A stretch of 64,000 nt of DNA from Pseudoalteromonas distincta (GCF_000814675.1 NZ_JWIG01000009.1:62001-126000), one strand, 5' to 3'; positions 19,632 to 29,246 are shown, numbered from the stretch's first letter. Program-made: numbers and translations. Notes: generated by a model not told the origin, from the letters alone.

Positions 19632-20519
19632 TTATCGACCGTTATTTAGCTTACAGGTATTTAAAAAGTGACGATAAACAGGGTTATCTTTCATGTCTTT
19701 TTTCATCGCTAAATACATAGGGCGAGTAAGACCAAGAGCGCCCAAAGGAATTGATTTAATTAAGCCTTGGCTTTCATAAGGTGTAACTAGCCAATCAGGT
19801 AAAGCGGCAACGCCCATTCCAGCACTTACTAGTTGAAAAATAAGTAGTCCTTGGTCAACCGTTTTTAATGTACCGTCAAAACGAGCATTTTGAATGAAAT
19901 GCTTAAATATATCTTGGCGTTCACGCGGAATAGGGTATGAAATAATAGTTTCGTTTTTTAAATCAAGCGCTGTTACATACGCTTTTTTAGCAAGTTCATG
20001 ATCCGGCGCCACAATAAGCTTCAATTTAAAATCAAATAAGTGCGCGTATTCTAATGTGTTGGGTTCGCGTATGTCAGACGTTAAAACTAAATCGAGCTCA
20101 TCGCTTAGTAAGTCAGGAATAGCGTCGTAACTAAAGCCACGTTCATAATCAATTTTTATATCAGGCCAAAAGTTATTAAATTCTTTAATAGTAGGTAATA
20201 ACCAATGAAAACATGCATGGCATTCCACGCTCAAACGCAGTTGAGAAATAGGCTGGTTTAAGCTTTCTTTTAAACGACATTTAGTCGCTTCCATTTTTGG
20301 CAATATTTCGTGAGCTAATTCAAGTAATAGCATTCCTTGAGGGGTAAAGCGGACTGGTTGAGTTTTACGCTCAAATAATTGGCAATCCAATTTATTCTCT
20401 AAATCTTTGATTTGATGAGATAAAGCAGACTGTGTCAAAAATAACTCTCGTGCTGTATTAACCAAAGATCCTGTTTCTTTTAGGGTTGCTATGGTTTTTA
20501 AATGTTTAATACCAATCAT
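19632..20519 (-). CDS. metR: MetR, LysR-type regulator of methionine biosynthesis
   Basis: 295 aa. The N-terminal HTH (about residues 18-37) contains LTQSALSHQIKDLE and is followed by QPVRFTPQG, as in E. coli MetR. The effector domain keeps VECHACFHWLLPTIKEFN and ELDLVLTSDI, both MetR hallmarks. MetR uses homocysteine as coregulator to activate metE, metH and related genes. Three tandem MetJ-type boxes lie 66-89 bp upstream, so it is probably repressed by MetJ with S-adenosylmethionine. Unlike in enterics, no metE lies divergent to it. Confidence 0.92.
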   Translation of the reverse strand: MIGIKHLKTIATLKETGSLVNTARELFLTQSALSHQIKDLENKLDCQLFERKTQPVRFTPQGMLLLELAHEILPKMEATKCRLKESLNQPISQLRLSVECHACFHWLLPTIKEFNNFWPDIKIDYERGFSYDAIPDLLSDELDLVLTSDIREPNTLEYAHLFDFKLKLIVAPDHELAKKAYVTALDLKNETIISYPIPRERQDIFKHFIQNARFDGTLKTVDQGLLIFQLVSAGMGVAALPDWLVTPYESQGLIKSIPLGALGLTRPMYLAMKKDMKDNPVYRHFLNTCKLNNGR

Positions 20520-20584
20520 CTTTAAAAATTCTCATGGAAAAAGTGAGTTCAGCTCAGATTAATTACATACTACGCCTATATAAA

Positions 20585-20608
20585 AAACGTTTCAACGTCT
20601 AGATGGCT
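20585..20608. promoter_or_regulatory. Three tandem MetJ boxes upstream of metR
   Basis: Three adjacent 8-mers, AAACGTTT, CAACGTCT and AGATGGCT, each match the met-box AGACGTCT at six of eight positions. MetJ binds such tandem arrays. The site could also serve a plus-strand transcript ending at 21140. Confidence 0.72.
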
Positions 20609-21111
20609 AAAATTATGCGTTTTATTGCAATTTATCGCTATGAATCGTGAAAATATTAGAGTTAGTAATAATAAAAGTCATTTGAAAACTGGTTTGATGA
20701 GTTTTAGATGAGTTTGCTTCATGTTGTATTTTAAATATAACGATTGCTGTGCGTTTTAGCTCAGCGTGAGTTTTATAACAATCCGCTTAATTAAGAGATC
20801 TATTTTGAGGGTGGAAAACGTGATGTTAGATAGGCAAAAAATTCGCTATTTAGTTGCTCTCGGCAATTGCTCCTGCATTGCTCTACCTTCAGCATCCATG
20901 CAGTCGTAAATGAGAAATTTTTAACGCCGGTAGCAACACGTTTAGCCCCGCAAAATGATTAAGTATTATTGCTGATTGGTATTAACCATGTTGATAACGG
21001 TATGAGGTGAGATTTGTTGAATGCATAATTTAGATTGTGATTTAAAAGCTAGAGTCGTTTTGCCTTATAGCTTAAGTTTAGCTCAATGGGTGAGTATATG
21101 CGTAATACCTA
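20609..21111. other. Long non-coding stretch with a plus-strand terminator at its end
   Basis: About 500 nt between metR and the GAF-GGDEF-EAL gene with no long reading frame. A 28-codon frame starts at 20823 (MLDRQKIRYLVALG...), with GAGG 12 nt upstream (9 nt from an adjoining GTG). Its second half (about 20859-20910) has the look of an interspersed repeat. A 44-codon frame at 21020 runs through the terminator and is probably chance. The region may hold a small RNA or the remains of a lost gene. Confidence 0.45.
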
Positions 21112-21140
21112 AGCCAGCGACCTACTCGCTGGCTCTTTTT
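21112..21140 (+). terminator. Plus-strand intrinsic terminator with no annotated gene upstream
   Basis: A perfect 9-bp stem, AGCCAGCGA / TCGCTGGCT with loop CCTAC, is followed by CTTTTT on the plus strand only. It overlaps the stop codon of the convergent minus-strand gene. Confidence 0.82.
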
Positions 21141-23514
21141 ATAAGGGTTTATTAATTAGTAATATGGCTTCTTTGGCAGTAACAGGTTTTGATTTTAAAA
21201 AGCCTTGGCCATAGTCGCACGCGGTGGATTGCAAAATAGTTAATTGCTCAACTGTTTCTATTCCTTCAGCTACAACTTCAAGTTTTAATGATTGCGCAAG
21301 TGATAAAATGGCTTCAACAAGTGGGTTAGTAGAATCCTGTAGATGGTCAATAAAGCTTTTATCTATTTTTAAAATATGAATAGGCAGTTGGTGCAAGTAG
21401 CCTAGTGCTGAATAACCTGTTCCAAAATCATCAAGACATAACTTTACTTTTAAAGGTGAGAGACCTTCAATTATTTGAGTGGCGAGTTCTAGATTTTCTA
21501 TTAAGCCAGATTCGGTAATTTCTAAGCACAAAGAACCTAGAGGTAATTGATACTTATTATAAATGGAATGTATTTGCGCTACAAAATCGAGGCTTGCAAA
21601 GTGTCGTGACGATACGTTAACGGTGACTTTTAAAAAGCGATGGCCTTGTTGGTGCCAATTTGAAATATGCTGGGCCGCCAAATCAAGTAAATGTAAATCA
21701 AGATTTATAATTTGCCCTGTAGTTTCAGCTATCGGTATAAAGTCATTAGGGGGTACAAACCCTTTTGTAGGGTGGTGCCAACGAACAAGTGCTTCAAAGC
21801 CGATAACTTCACTGGTATTAATTGTGAAAATTGGCTGAAAATAGAGTTCAAACTCGTTGTGTTCAATACCGTGTTGTAAGTCGTTTTCTATATCGGCATG
21901 GGTTTTAAGTTTTTTACGCATCGTGTTATTAAAAAACTTTACCTGACCACGTCCGGTTGACTTAGCTTCATACATAGCAGCATCAGCTTGTTGCAGTAAT
22001 ATATAAGCTTTGTCGTTTACGTTATCTGTATAGGCAATCCCAATACTCGTTGATGCTTGGAGTAGGTGGTTATCTATATTTAAAGGTTTTGATAACGCGT
22101 TTTTAATGCGGTTTAAAGCTTCATTAACTTGGTTTTTATGCGTGATGTTTTCCATAAAAATTGCAAATTCATCGCCGCCTAAACGTGCAAATGTATCCGT
22201 GCTTCGTACTGTACCTTTAATCAAGTCGCATATTTTTATAAGGAAGTGGTCCCCAACTTCATGCCCGAGCGAATCATTAATACTTTTAAAACGGTCAAAG
22301 TCTAGATACAACAGGGCATGGCTAGTACTCTTTTTAGCACGCGTTAAACGTAAAATAGCATGTTTTATACGTTCAATGAGTAGTGAGCGGTTAGCAAGGC
22401 CTGTAAGCTCGTCATGTAATGCTTTGTGCTCAAGTTCTTGGCGGGCTAATTGCCTATCAATTGCCATACTTATTTGGCGACTTACATACGTTAGAAGAGC
22501 ACTATCGTGTTCGTTGTAATGCAGTGTTTTATCGTAGCTTTGTACAACGATAACCCCGCTTATACGATCACTTGTTTGAAATGGAACACCTAACCAAGAC
22601 TCAGATTGCCGACCTACCATTTTAAAATCACCGTTATTAATGTGACTTTGAAAGGCATCTTTGTTAAGTAATAGGGTTTGCTCTGTTTTTAGAAGGTAAT
22701 ATGAAGCGGTATCTTTAAGTTGTTCTTTAGATATTTTTTGATGAGTTTTAGTGTTTATGCCTTCTTCGACTATGTAAACGAGGTCAAGTATATCTACTTT
22801 TTTGTCGTATAGAGCGATAAAAAAGTTATCGGCTCGAAGTAAGTTATTTATGATTGAATGCAAGGCTTTAAAAAATGTATCTAGGTCATTCGCTTTGTAA
22901 GTTAGGTTAGCGATTTGTAATAAGCTGTTTTCTAATTTTTGTGCATTGTTGAGTTGCTCAACTGTTTTTTGTAAGTTGTTTACTGTATTAACCTGGTTAA
23001 TTTTGGCACTGAGTAAGTGAGCAACTGTTGTAAGAATTTCAAGGTGTGCATTGGTAAAATAACCCTTGATAGGGTGCTCACAATCAATAACACCTAAAAC
23101 TTGTTCTTTATATATAAGGGGGACACATAGTTCTGATTGAGCAGGGCGTTCATCAGCGATATAACGGCTGTCTTTCGTTACATCGTTAATAATTACCGCT
23201 TTTCCGGTCGTTGCAACAGCGCCCGTTATACCTTCACTAAAACGTATTATTTTACGTTCCGCTTGATATTTGTCCCGCGCGTGTGCAATACCCATTGATG
23301 CAACTTGGTTTAATGTATTTGCATTATTGTCAGCTAGATATATGACACAATCAACAAACCCTAAGCGATTTACAACGTGCGTTGTAACATACTCAAACAA
23401 TTCTTCTAATGTATCGAGTTGCAATAGGCTAGATGAAAATTGATTAATGATACTTAGTTGATCAGTTTTTATCTCAAGCGCTCTAGTAGCATCGGTTTTA
23501 TAAGACATAGGCAA
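21139..23514 (-). CDS. GAF-GAF-GGDEF-EAL protein (dual c-di-GMP enzyme)
   Basis: 791 aa, soluble. Two GAF sensor domains (about residues 25-175 and 200-355) precede GGDEF (about 365-530) and EAL (about 545-785). The cyclase site RLGGDEF is intact, with an inhibitory RSTD motif five residues before it. The phosphodiesterase motifs are also intact: EALVRW, LEITES, DDFGTGYS, KIDKSF, VVAEGIET and QGFLKSKP. It can therefore both make and break c-di-GMP, with GAF ligand binding likely to set the balance. It is a monocistronic gene with no membrane segment; the ligand is unknown. Confidence 0.94.
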   Translation of the reverse strand: MPMSYKTDATRALEIKTDQLSIINQFSSSLLQLDTLEELFEYVTTHVVNRLGFVDCVIYLADNNANTLNQVASMGIAHARDKYQAERKIIRFSEGITGAVATTGKAVIINDVTKDSRYIADERPAQSELCVPLIYKEQVLGVIDCEHPIKGYFTNAHLEILTTVAHLLSAKINQVNTVNNLQKTVEQLNNAQKLENSLLQIANLTYKANDLDTFFKALHSIINNLLRADNFFIALYDKKVDILDLVYIVEEGINTKTHQKISKEQLKDTASYYLLKTEQTLLLNKDAFQSHINNGDFKMVGRQSESWLGVPFQTSDRISGVIVVQSYDKTLHYNEHDSALLTYVSRQISMAIDRQLARQELEHKALHDELTGLANRSLLIERIKHAILRLTRAKKSTSHALLYLDFDRFKSINDSLGHEVGDHFLIKICDLIKGTVRSTDTFARLGGDEFAIFMENITHKNQVNEALNRIKNALSKPLNIDNHLLQASTSIGIAYTDNVNDKAYILLQQADAAMYEAKSTGRGQVKFFNNTMRKKLKTHADIENDLQHGIEHNEFELYFQPIFTINTSEVIGFEALVRWHHPTKGFVPPNDFIPIAETTGQIINLDLHLLDLAAQHISNWHQQGHRFLKVTVNVSSRHFASLDFVAQIHSIYNKYQLPLGSLCLEITESGLIENLELATQIIEGLSPLKVKLCLDDFGTGYSALGYLHQLPIHILKIDKSFIDHLQDSTNPLVEAILSLAQSLKLEVVAEGIETVEQLTILQSTACDYGQGFLKSKPVTAKEAILLINKPL

Positions 23515-23802
23515 TTTATATTGTTCTTTTTATTTTTAAATTCGCAGTTAAGTTAACCTAATCTTGGATTTTTGTACAAATTAAAGCGATGAGTGGTTTC
23601 AATACACTGTAAAGTTTTAAGATAGCGAGTTTTAATTAATCATAAATCATTACAATAAGCTAATAACATTGAATTTGTTCATTGGTGTTTTTAAATAGTA
23701 CCTCAGTAATTTTATCCATATAAAAACTTTATTTTTAATAAAATCTTTACTCGAAAACATCATATGCCTATGATCGGATAAATTCAGCCGTGGAACAAAG
23801 TA

Positions 23803-24855
23803 ATGACAAGCAATAATACAAACTCTGTAACAACCCTTACTATCACTCGCCCTGATGACTGGCATGTACATTTACGTGATGGTGACCAGTTAAAAGACAC
23901 TGTACGCGATATTAGCAGATACATGGGCCGCGCTATTGTTATGCCAAACCTTGTTCCGCCAGCAACGTGCACAGATACGGCATTGTCGTACAGAGAACGC
24001 ATTATGTCTGCAAATCCTCAAGGCAACTTTGAGCCATTAATGGTTTTGTATCTCACGGATAAAACTACACCAGATGAAATAATAAAAGCTAAAGCGACAT
24101 GTAAAATAGTAGCAGCTAAGCTTTACCCTGCTGGCGCTACCACTAATTCTGACTCGGGTGTTACATCAGTAAAAAATATTTATCCAGCTTTAAAAGCAAT
24201 GCAAGAAGTAGGCATGTTGCTGTTAGTGCATGGGGAAGTGACAGATTCGTCGATTGATATTTTTGACCGTGAAAAAGTATTTCTGGATACAATTTTAGGA
24301 GATGTAGTAAATGACTTTCCTGAGCTTAAAATTGTACTCGAGCATATTACGACTAAAGATGCAGTAGAGTTTGTAGTTAATGCACCTAGCAATGTAGCGG
24401 CAACAATTACAGCGCATCACTTGCTTTATAACCGCAATCATATGTTAGCGGGTGGAATTCGCCCACATTATTACTGTTTGCCAATTCTCAAGCGTAACAT
24501 TCACCAGCAAGCATTAATGGCTGCAGCAATAAGTGGAAATAAAAAATTCTTCTTAGGAACTGACTCTGCACCACATTATAAAGATAAAAAAGAAGCAGCT
24601 TGTGGGTGTGCTGGTGCATACACGGCTCATGCCGCTATTGAATTATATGCTGAAGCATTTGAGGATGCAGGAGCTTTGGACATGCTTGAAGGGTTTGCAA
24701 GCCACTTTGGCCCTGATTTTTACGAATTGCCGCGTAATACAGATACAATTACATTACAAAGAAAGCCGTGGAAAGTACCTGCAAGTTATACATTGGGCGA
24801 CTCTGAAGTTGTGCCTATAAAGGCTGAAAATACAATGGATTGGTCTGTCGAATAG
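23803..24855 (+). CDS. pyrC: Dihydroorotase (class II)
   Basis: 350 aa, as in E. coli PyrC (348). It cyclises N-carbamoyl-aspartate to dihydroorotate, the third step of pyrimidine synthesis. The zinc site is seen as HVHLRDG (His21, His23), the carboxylated lysine Lys106 in [13 protein letters not shown], and later LVHGE, LEHITT and LGTDSAPH. Single-gene unit with its own terminator. No PurR-type operator was found in the 290-nt upstream region. Confidence 0.95.
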   Translation: MTSNNTNSVTTLTITRPDDWHVHLRDGDQLKDTVRDISRYMGRAIVMPNLVPPATCTDTALSYRERIMSANPQGNFEPLMVLYLTDKTTPDEIIKAKATCKIVAAKLYPAGATTNSDSGVTSVKNIYPALKAMQEVGMLLLVHGEVTDSSIDIFDREKVFLDTILGDVVNDFPELKIVLEHITTKDAVEFVVNAPSNVAATITAHHLLYNRNHMLAGGIRPHYYCLPILKRNIHQQALMAAAISGNKKFFLGTDSAPHYKDKKEAACGCAGAYTAHAAIELYAEAFEDAGALDMLEGFASHFGPDFYELPRNTDTITLQRKPWKVPASYTLGDSEVVPIKAENTMDWSVE

Positions 24856-24875
24856 CCAATAATATATTTAAATCT

Positions 24876-24906
24876 AAAGCCGCTTAATTTTTAATGCGGC
24901 TTTTTT
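24876..24906 (+). terminator. Intrinsic terminator of pyrC
   Basis: Stem AAAGCCGC / GCGGCTTT with a 12-nt loop and a T run. Confidence 0.88.
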
Positions 24907-25242
24907 GTTTGTGCTTTTGATATTATTGAAGCGTAATTCGACGACAGGGTGGTTGTAGGTGGCTTTTGATCTCGCTTACAGCAATAAATATTACAATAAT
25001 ACTTATAGTTTTTTGCTTGTAAATTAGTCAGTTAAAGGCGATTTAAAACAAATTTATATTTTTAAGAAATAATTCCTAATTAATAGAGCGAAAAAAAATA
25101 TAATGTGTTAATCTTACCTTGCTTTGAGTTTTTATGTATTGAATTTACGGATATTGTGCTGCGTTTAAGGTTACCGGTTAGGTTATTACTTGTTCCTGTA
25201 CTGTACCTCCATATTTTTGAGCATTGACTCAGGGAGGATATT
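24907..25242 (+). other. Non-coding DNA upstream of the cold-shock gene
   Basis: Gene-free and AT-rich. The last part probably belongs to the long leader usual for cold-shock mRNAs. A GGGAGGA at 25232-25238 resembles a ribosome site but serves only a four-codon frame starting at 25254. No promoter is assigned with confidence. Confidence 0.45.
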
Positions 25243-25258
25243 GCCATAATAATATGGC
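25243..25258 (+). promoter_or_regulatory. Hairpin in the cold-shock gene leader
   Basis: Perfect inverted repeat GCCATA-ATAA-TATGGC, 36 nt upstream of the cold-shock ATG. It could take part in temperature-dependent leader folding. Confidence 0.45.
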
Positions 25259-25293
25259 TGAATTTTAATTATTGACTTACAGGAAAATTTAGT

Positions 25294-25497
25294 ATGTCGG
25301 TTACTGGTAAAGTAAAGTTTTTCAACGAAGCTAAAGGCTTTGGTTTCATTGAACAAGAAAATGGTCCTGACGTGTTTGTACATTTCAGCGCAATCACTGG
25401 TTCTGGTTTTCGCACTCTTAGCGAAGGTCAAGCAGTGACATTCAGCATCAAACAAGGTCAAAAAGGCCCTGAAGCTGAGAACGTAGAAGCAGCATAA
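25294..25497 (+). CDS. CspA-family cold-shock protein
   Basis: 67 aa, one cold-shock (OB-fold) domain. The RNA-binding motifs KGFGFI (RNP1) and VFVHF (RNP2) are intact. Such proteins melt RNA secondary structure and help translation at low temperature. AGGAAAA lies 8 nt before the ATG. Which csp paralogue this is cannot be told. The mRNA is flanked by a leader hairpin and by a very stable hairpin after the stop codon. Confidence 0.95.
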   Translation: MSVTGKVKFFNEAKGFGFIEQENGPDVFVHFSAITGSGFRTLSEGQAVTFSIKQGQKGPEAENVEAA

Positions 25498-25523
25498 TTT
25501 ATTATGTGAACTCTAGTTCATCT

Positions 25524-25549
25524 TGGTGAAGCAGGTTTCTGTTTCACCA
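25524..25549 (+). terminator. Stable 3' hairpin of the cold-shock mRNA
   Basis: An 11-bp stem closes a GTTT loop (TGGTGAAGCAG / CTGTTTCACCA, one G-T pair), 26 nt after the stop. No real T run follows, so it may protect the 3' end more than terminate transcription. Confidence 0.6.
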
Positions 25550-26444
25550 TAATTCCCCTTCCTTAAATCTATTTATTTCATACCTCAAATTCTCCTTTTT
25601 TTAAACTTAAAAAACTACTCAAACATTCTATCTTTGCAAAGCTAAACAACCAATAATCTAACGGACAAAACAATCCTCTAATACTTTTAAAAGCCATTCA
25701 TAAGAATTTATTCAATGGGCCTGATACCAGCTTAAATAAAATCGATGCTCAATATCAATCCATGCAAATTCTGTTTCAAGCTTACTCTGTGTGACGAAGG
25801 CTACTCATTGATAAGGGCTTCTAGGTGCTTCTATTACTTTATTATGTGAACGTAAAGCTTCATTTATAGTGTATTACTAATAAAGTAGGGTAACTCTTCA
25901 TGATTAACTTAATTACTGAATTAACCTTAACGTTAAAATAGTATTAAAGAATACTTTAAAGCGGTAAATACAACCTGTTTAATTATCAAAAGCTTTTATG
26001 CTGATAAAAGAAATGCATTGTTGAGTTTATTATTACTATTTATGGAAAAACACGTTTTAAAATAGCTTTAAAAGTTAAGTATATAAAGCGTGAGTATCCG
26101 ATATTAAAGATTATCCAGTGTTGTTTTTTTGTGCGACAAATGGTTTGTTTTTTCAGATGAAGTGTAACTGAGGTGATAAAACACGATAAAATCGTGTAAA
26201 AAATAACTTTTGTTATATCAATTTATATTTTTTTTAGTTTTTTTTCAGTGCGAATTCAGCTTTAGCTAAATGTTGCAATAATGTTGTTTTATGTCAGTGC
26301 AATGCGAATAAATACACCCCTTAAAAGGCTTTAATAGAAATATTAAGAAAAAGCTTCGTTGCAATAATGTTAACTGTTGTGGGCTGGTACTTTCGTTTAA
26401 GCATTAACTTAGCTATTTATTTACTGAGATTAGTAAACATCAAG
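25550..26444. other. Gene-free region before the TonB2 cluster
   Basis: About 0.9 kb, very AT-rich, with no credible reading frame. Visible structures are AGTATT-AAAG-AATACT near 25941 and the perfect ACACGAT-AAA-ATCGTGT at 26181-26197. No Fur box is convincing. The TTTATTATGTGAAC string occurs near 25499 and again near 25838. It may hold distant regulation or a small RNA, but nothing is demonstrated. Confidence 0.4.
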
Positions 26445-26473
26445 TTGACAGCGCTAATTGCATTTAGCATTAT
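26445..26473 (+). promoter_or_regulatory. Sigma-70-type promoter of the TonB2 cluster
   Basis: Perfect -35 TTGACA, 17-bp spacer, -10 CATTAT. Transcription would start near 26480, leaving a leader of about 87 nt that contains the inverted repeat GATATCT/AGATATC. Confidence 0.7.
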
Positions 26474-26566
26474 TGGAAGGTTGATATCTATTAAAAGATA
26501 TCAGGGTTGTTCTCCTCGGAGGATAATTAAATTATAAAAGTAACATTACTTAATTGGTTGGGAACT

Positions 26567-27337
26567 ATGTCTGTTAAAATCAGAAAGAGTCTTGTAGCAA
26601 CTGCGTTGGTTGGCGCATTTGCATTTGCAAGCAGCAATGTGATTGCAGATCCTTTGAATGACGTGCAAAAAGCAGGTCAACAAATTCAAAAGGCTGCGGT
26701 TAAGTCTCAAACTAAAATTGACAATGTATATGGTCAAACTCAGGAGCTAATCGCTGAGTACCGTAGCGTTGTTGATGAGACTGAACTTATGAAAGTGTAT
26801 AACGATCACGTGTCGCGCTTGGTTGATAGCCAAAACGCTTCAATTGAATCGTTTGATCGTCAAATCGCGACTATTGATAACACTAAACAAAACGTTGTGC
26901 CTTTGATGTATCGCATGATCGATACGCTTGAGCAATTCATCAAAGCGGACGTTCCATTTAATCTTGAAACGCGTTTAGGACGTGTTGAAAGACTACGTGA
27001 GATCATGGTTTCTGCGTCTGTAACGACGTCTGAAAAATTCCGTCAAGTACTTGAAGCTTACACTATTGAAACAGCATACAGCTCTCTTGTATCTGCTTCA
27101 CAAGGTACTCTAGAAGTTGATGGTAAAAGCATTAACGTTGATATCGGTCAGTTAGGTCGTATCACTTACGTTGCTCAGTCTTTTGACTTGAAACATGCTT
27201 GGGTGTGGGATAACAACACTAAACAGTGGAAAGAATTAGGCGAAGAATACCTAAAACCTGTTAAAGAAGTTATTCGTATGGCGCGTAAGCAAGCGACATT
27301 AGAACTTGTTAAACTACCTATCTTTGGCGCGGAGTAA
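26567..27337 (+). CDS. Periplasmic DUF3450 protein of the TonB2 cluster
   Basis: 256 aa from the ATG at 26567; a TTG at 26558 would add three residues. The signal peptide (to about VIA-DP, residue 27) is followed by a long helical, coiled-coil-like domain of the DUF3450 family, with QKAGQQIQKAAVKSQ and FNLETRLGRVERLREIM. DUF3450 genes regularly head TtpC-ExbB-ExbD-TonB clusters in Shewanella and its relatives. The role is unproven; it may be a periplasmic partner of TtpC, whose own periplasmic part is also coiled-coil. The next gene starts 6 nt later. Confidence 0.88.
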   Translation: MSVKIRKSLVATALVGAFAFASSNVIADPLNDVQKAGQQIQKAAVKSQTKIDNVYGQTQELIAEYRSVVDETELMKVYNDHVSRLVDSQNASIESFDRQIATIDNTKQNVVPLMYRMIDTLEQFIKADVPFNLETRLGRVERLREIMVSASVTTSEKFRQVLEAYTIETAYSSLVSASQGTLEVDGKSINVDIGQLGRITYVAQSFDLKHAWVWDNNTKQWKELGEEYLKPVKEVIRMARKQATLELVKLPIFGAE

Positions 27338-27343
27338 TCAATA

Positions 27344-28708
27344 ATGAAGAAACTATTTAAAGGTTTTGCTGTTGCAGCAGTACTAACTGTTTCTGCAGGT
27401 ACCGCGCTTAATGCACATGCAAATACTGGAGCTCTAGATAAAATTCTTGAGCAAGTAAAGCAAGAGCGTATCTCTGAAGGTAAAATCAATAAGCAACGTG
27501 AGCAAGAGTTCTTATCAGAACGTGCTGACAAGCAAGCATTACTTAACAAAGCTAAAAGCCAACTTGCTTCTGAGAAGTCTCGTGGTGAAAGCTTAGCTAA
27601 GCAATATGCACAAAACGAAAATACGCTAGCTGAAAAAGAAGCAGCTCTTCAAAGTGCCCAAGGTACTTTAGGTGAGATGTTTGGTGTTGTACGTCGTGCA
27701 GCTCAAGATGCTATCGGTTCTATCGAAGCGTCACTAGTTAGTGCTGAAAAACCAGGTCGTGCTGAAATCTTACGTTCGTTAGCAGCTGCTAAAGAACTTC
27801 CTACAGTTCGCGAACTTGAAGAACTTTGGATTTCACTTCAAACTGAAATGACAGAATCAGCTAAAGTTTCAACTTTTGAAACTGAAGTTGCTGGTCTTGA
27901 CGGTAACCCGTCAATGAAAAAAGTAACACGTATCGGTAACTTTAACTTAGTTACAGACGATGGTTACTTAATTTATTCACCAGAGACTAAGTCTATCCAG
28001 CCTCTAGGTAAGCAACCAGACGGTTATATCTTAGACGGTATCACGGCTCTAGAAAATACATCACCAGATAACTACGCTGGTGTTTACATAGATCCGACTC
28101 GTGGTGCTATCTTACGTATCAACACTCAAAAAGCGACCCTTATGGAATACTTCCATCAAGGTGGCGTAGTTGGTTATATCATCACGGCTTTACTTGGCCT
28201 AGGTATGCTAATTACTCTAATCCGCTTTGTTGACCTTACACTTACTACTAGTAAGATTAAGAGCCAGCTTAAAAATGTTGCTACACCGAATACAAATAAC
28301 CCACTGGGTCGTATTCTTAAAGTGTACCATGACAACAAGAACCAAGATGTTGAAAACCTTGAGCTTAAACTTGATGAAGCGATTCTACGTGAAACGCCAC
28401 GCATTGAAGCTGGTATCAATATAATTAAGATTCTTGCTGCAATCGCACCGTTACTAGGTCTACTAGGTACAGTAATCGGTATGATCTTAACGTTCCAAAC
28501 AATCACATTGTTCGGTACGGGTGATCCGAAGATCATGGCAGGTAACATCTCTCTAGCACTTGTAACTACAGCGCTAGGTCTAATTGCTGCATTACCACTA
28601 ATTCTACTTCATGCTCTTGTAGCTGGTCGTAGTAAGTCGGTATTACACATCCTTGATGAGCAAAGCGCGGGTATCGTTGCTACTCACGCGGAGAAGGAGA
28701 AAGCCTAA
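27344..28708 (+). CDS. ttpC: TtpC-like MotA/TolQ/ExbB proton channel with periplasmic coiled coil
   Basis: 454 aa. A signal peptide (MKKLFKGFAVAAVLTVSAG, cleavage near AHA-NT) is followed by a helical coiled-coil domain (about residues 30-120), a beta-rich periplasmic part, and a C-terminal ExbB/TolQ domain with three membrane segments (about 275-300, 365-390, 405-430), including LGLLGTVIGMILTF. This is the TtpC architecture, the fourth component needed for TonB2 function in Vibrio. Its stop overlaps the next start as TAATG, so translation is coupled. Confidence 0.91.
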   Translation: MKKLFKGFAVAAVLTVSAGTALNAHANTGALDKILEQVKQERISEGKINKQREQEFLSERADKQALLNKAKSQLASEKSRGESLAKQYAQNENTLAEKEAALQSAQGTLGEMFGVVRRAAQDAIGSIEASLVSAEKPGRAEILRSLAAAKELPTVRELEELWISLQTEMTESAKVSTFETEVAGLDGNPSMKKVTRIGNFNLVTDDGYLIYSPETKSIQPLGKQPDGYILDGITALENTSPDNYAGVYIDPTRGAILRINTQKATLMEYFHQGGVVGYIITALLGLGMLITLIRFVDLTLTTSKIKSQLKNVATPNTNNPLGRILKVYHDNKNQDVENLELKLDEAILRETPRIEAGINIIKILAAIAPLLGLLGTVIGMILTFQTITLFGTGDPKIMAGNISLALVTTALGLIAALPLILLHALVAGRSKSVLHILDEQSAGIVATHAEKEKA

Positions 28709-29232
28709 TGCTAGTCCTGATGGAGATATGGGAATCTATCAGGGATTTTGTTGGCACAGGCGGCCAGGTTTTATACGTGGTCGCGATAGCACTCTTTCTT
28801 ATGTGGGTTTTAATGATTGAGCGCTATTGGTTCCTACTTGCAGAATTTCCTCGCACAGCGAAAGAAATTGTAGCAAAGTGGGATGCCCGCCAAGACACTA
28901 CGTCTTGGTACGCACACAGAATCCGTGAAGCATGGATTTCTGAAGCGTCTGAAAAATTAGATCAGCGTATGTTGTTGATTAAGACATTAGTAGCTGTTTG
29001 TCCTTTAATAGGCTTACTTGGTACTGTTACTGGTATGATCTCGGTTTTTGAAACCATGGCCAACCAGGGTACGGGTAACGCACGTTTAATGGCATCAGGT
29101 ATTTCAATGGCAACAATCCCAACAATGGCTGGAATGGTTGCGGCATTATCTGGAGTATTTTTTAGCTCACGTCTTGAGACAAAAGCTAAAATGGTGAAAG
29201 CCAAACTTATTGATAGTATGCCTCATCACTAG
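28708..29232 (+). CDS. exbB2: ExbB2 proton-channel subunit
   Basis: 174 aa, shorter than E. coli ExbB (244). Three membrane segments are visible (about 20-40, 90-115, 125-150) with the family signature PLIGLLGTVTGMISVFE. Together with ExbD it harvests proton motive force for TonB. The start overlaps the ttpC stop by one base, and a GGAGAAGGAG ribosome site lies inside ttpC. Confidence 0.94.
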   Translation: MLVLMEIWESIRDFVGTGGQVLYVVAIALFLMWVLMIERYWFLLAEFPRTAKEIVAKWDARQDTTSWYAHRIREAWISEASEKLDQRMLLIKTLVAVCPLIGLLGTVTGMISVFETMANQGTGNARLMASGISMATIPTMAGMVAALSGVFFSSRLETKAKMVKAKLIDSMPHH

Positions 29233-29246
29233 AGAGAGAATTAAAT

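Noticed and set aside
21020..21154. 44-codon plus-strand frame with a GAGGTGA upstream
   Set aside because: It runs through the intrinsic terminator and into the convergent gene, and its translation shows no domain.
26451..26474. Possible Fur box in the TonB2 promoter (TAATTGCATTTAGCATTA)
   Set aside because: The inverted symmetry is poor and the match to the GATAAT repeats is weak; the sequence is better explained as the spacer and -10 of a sigma-70 promoter.
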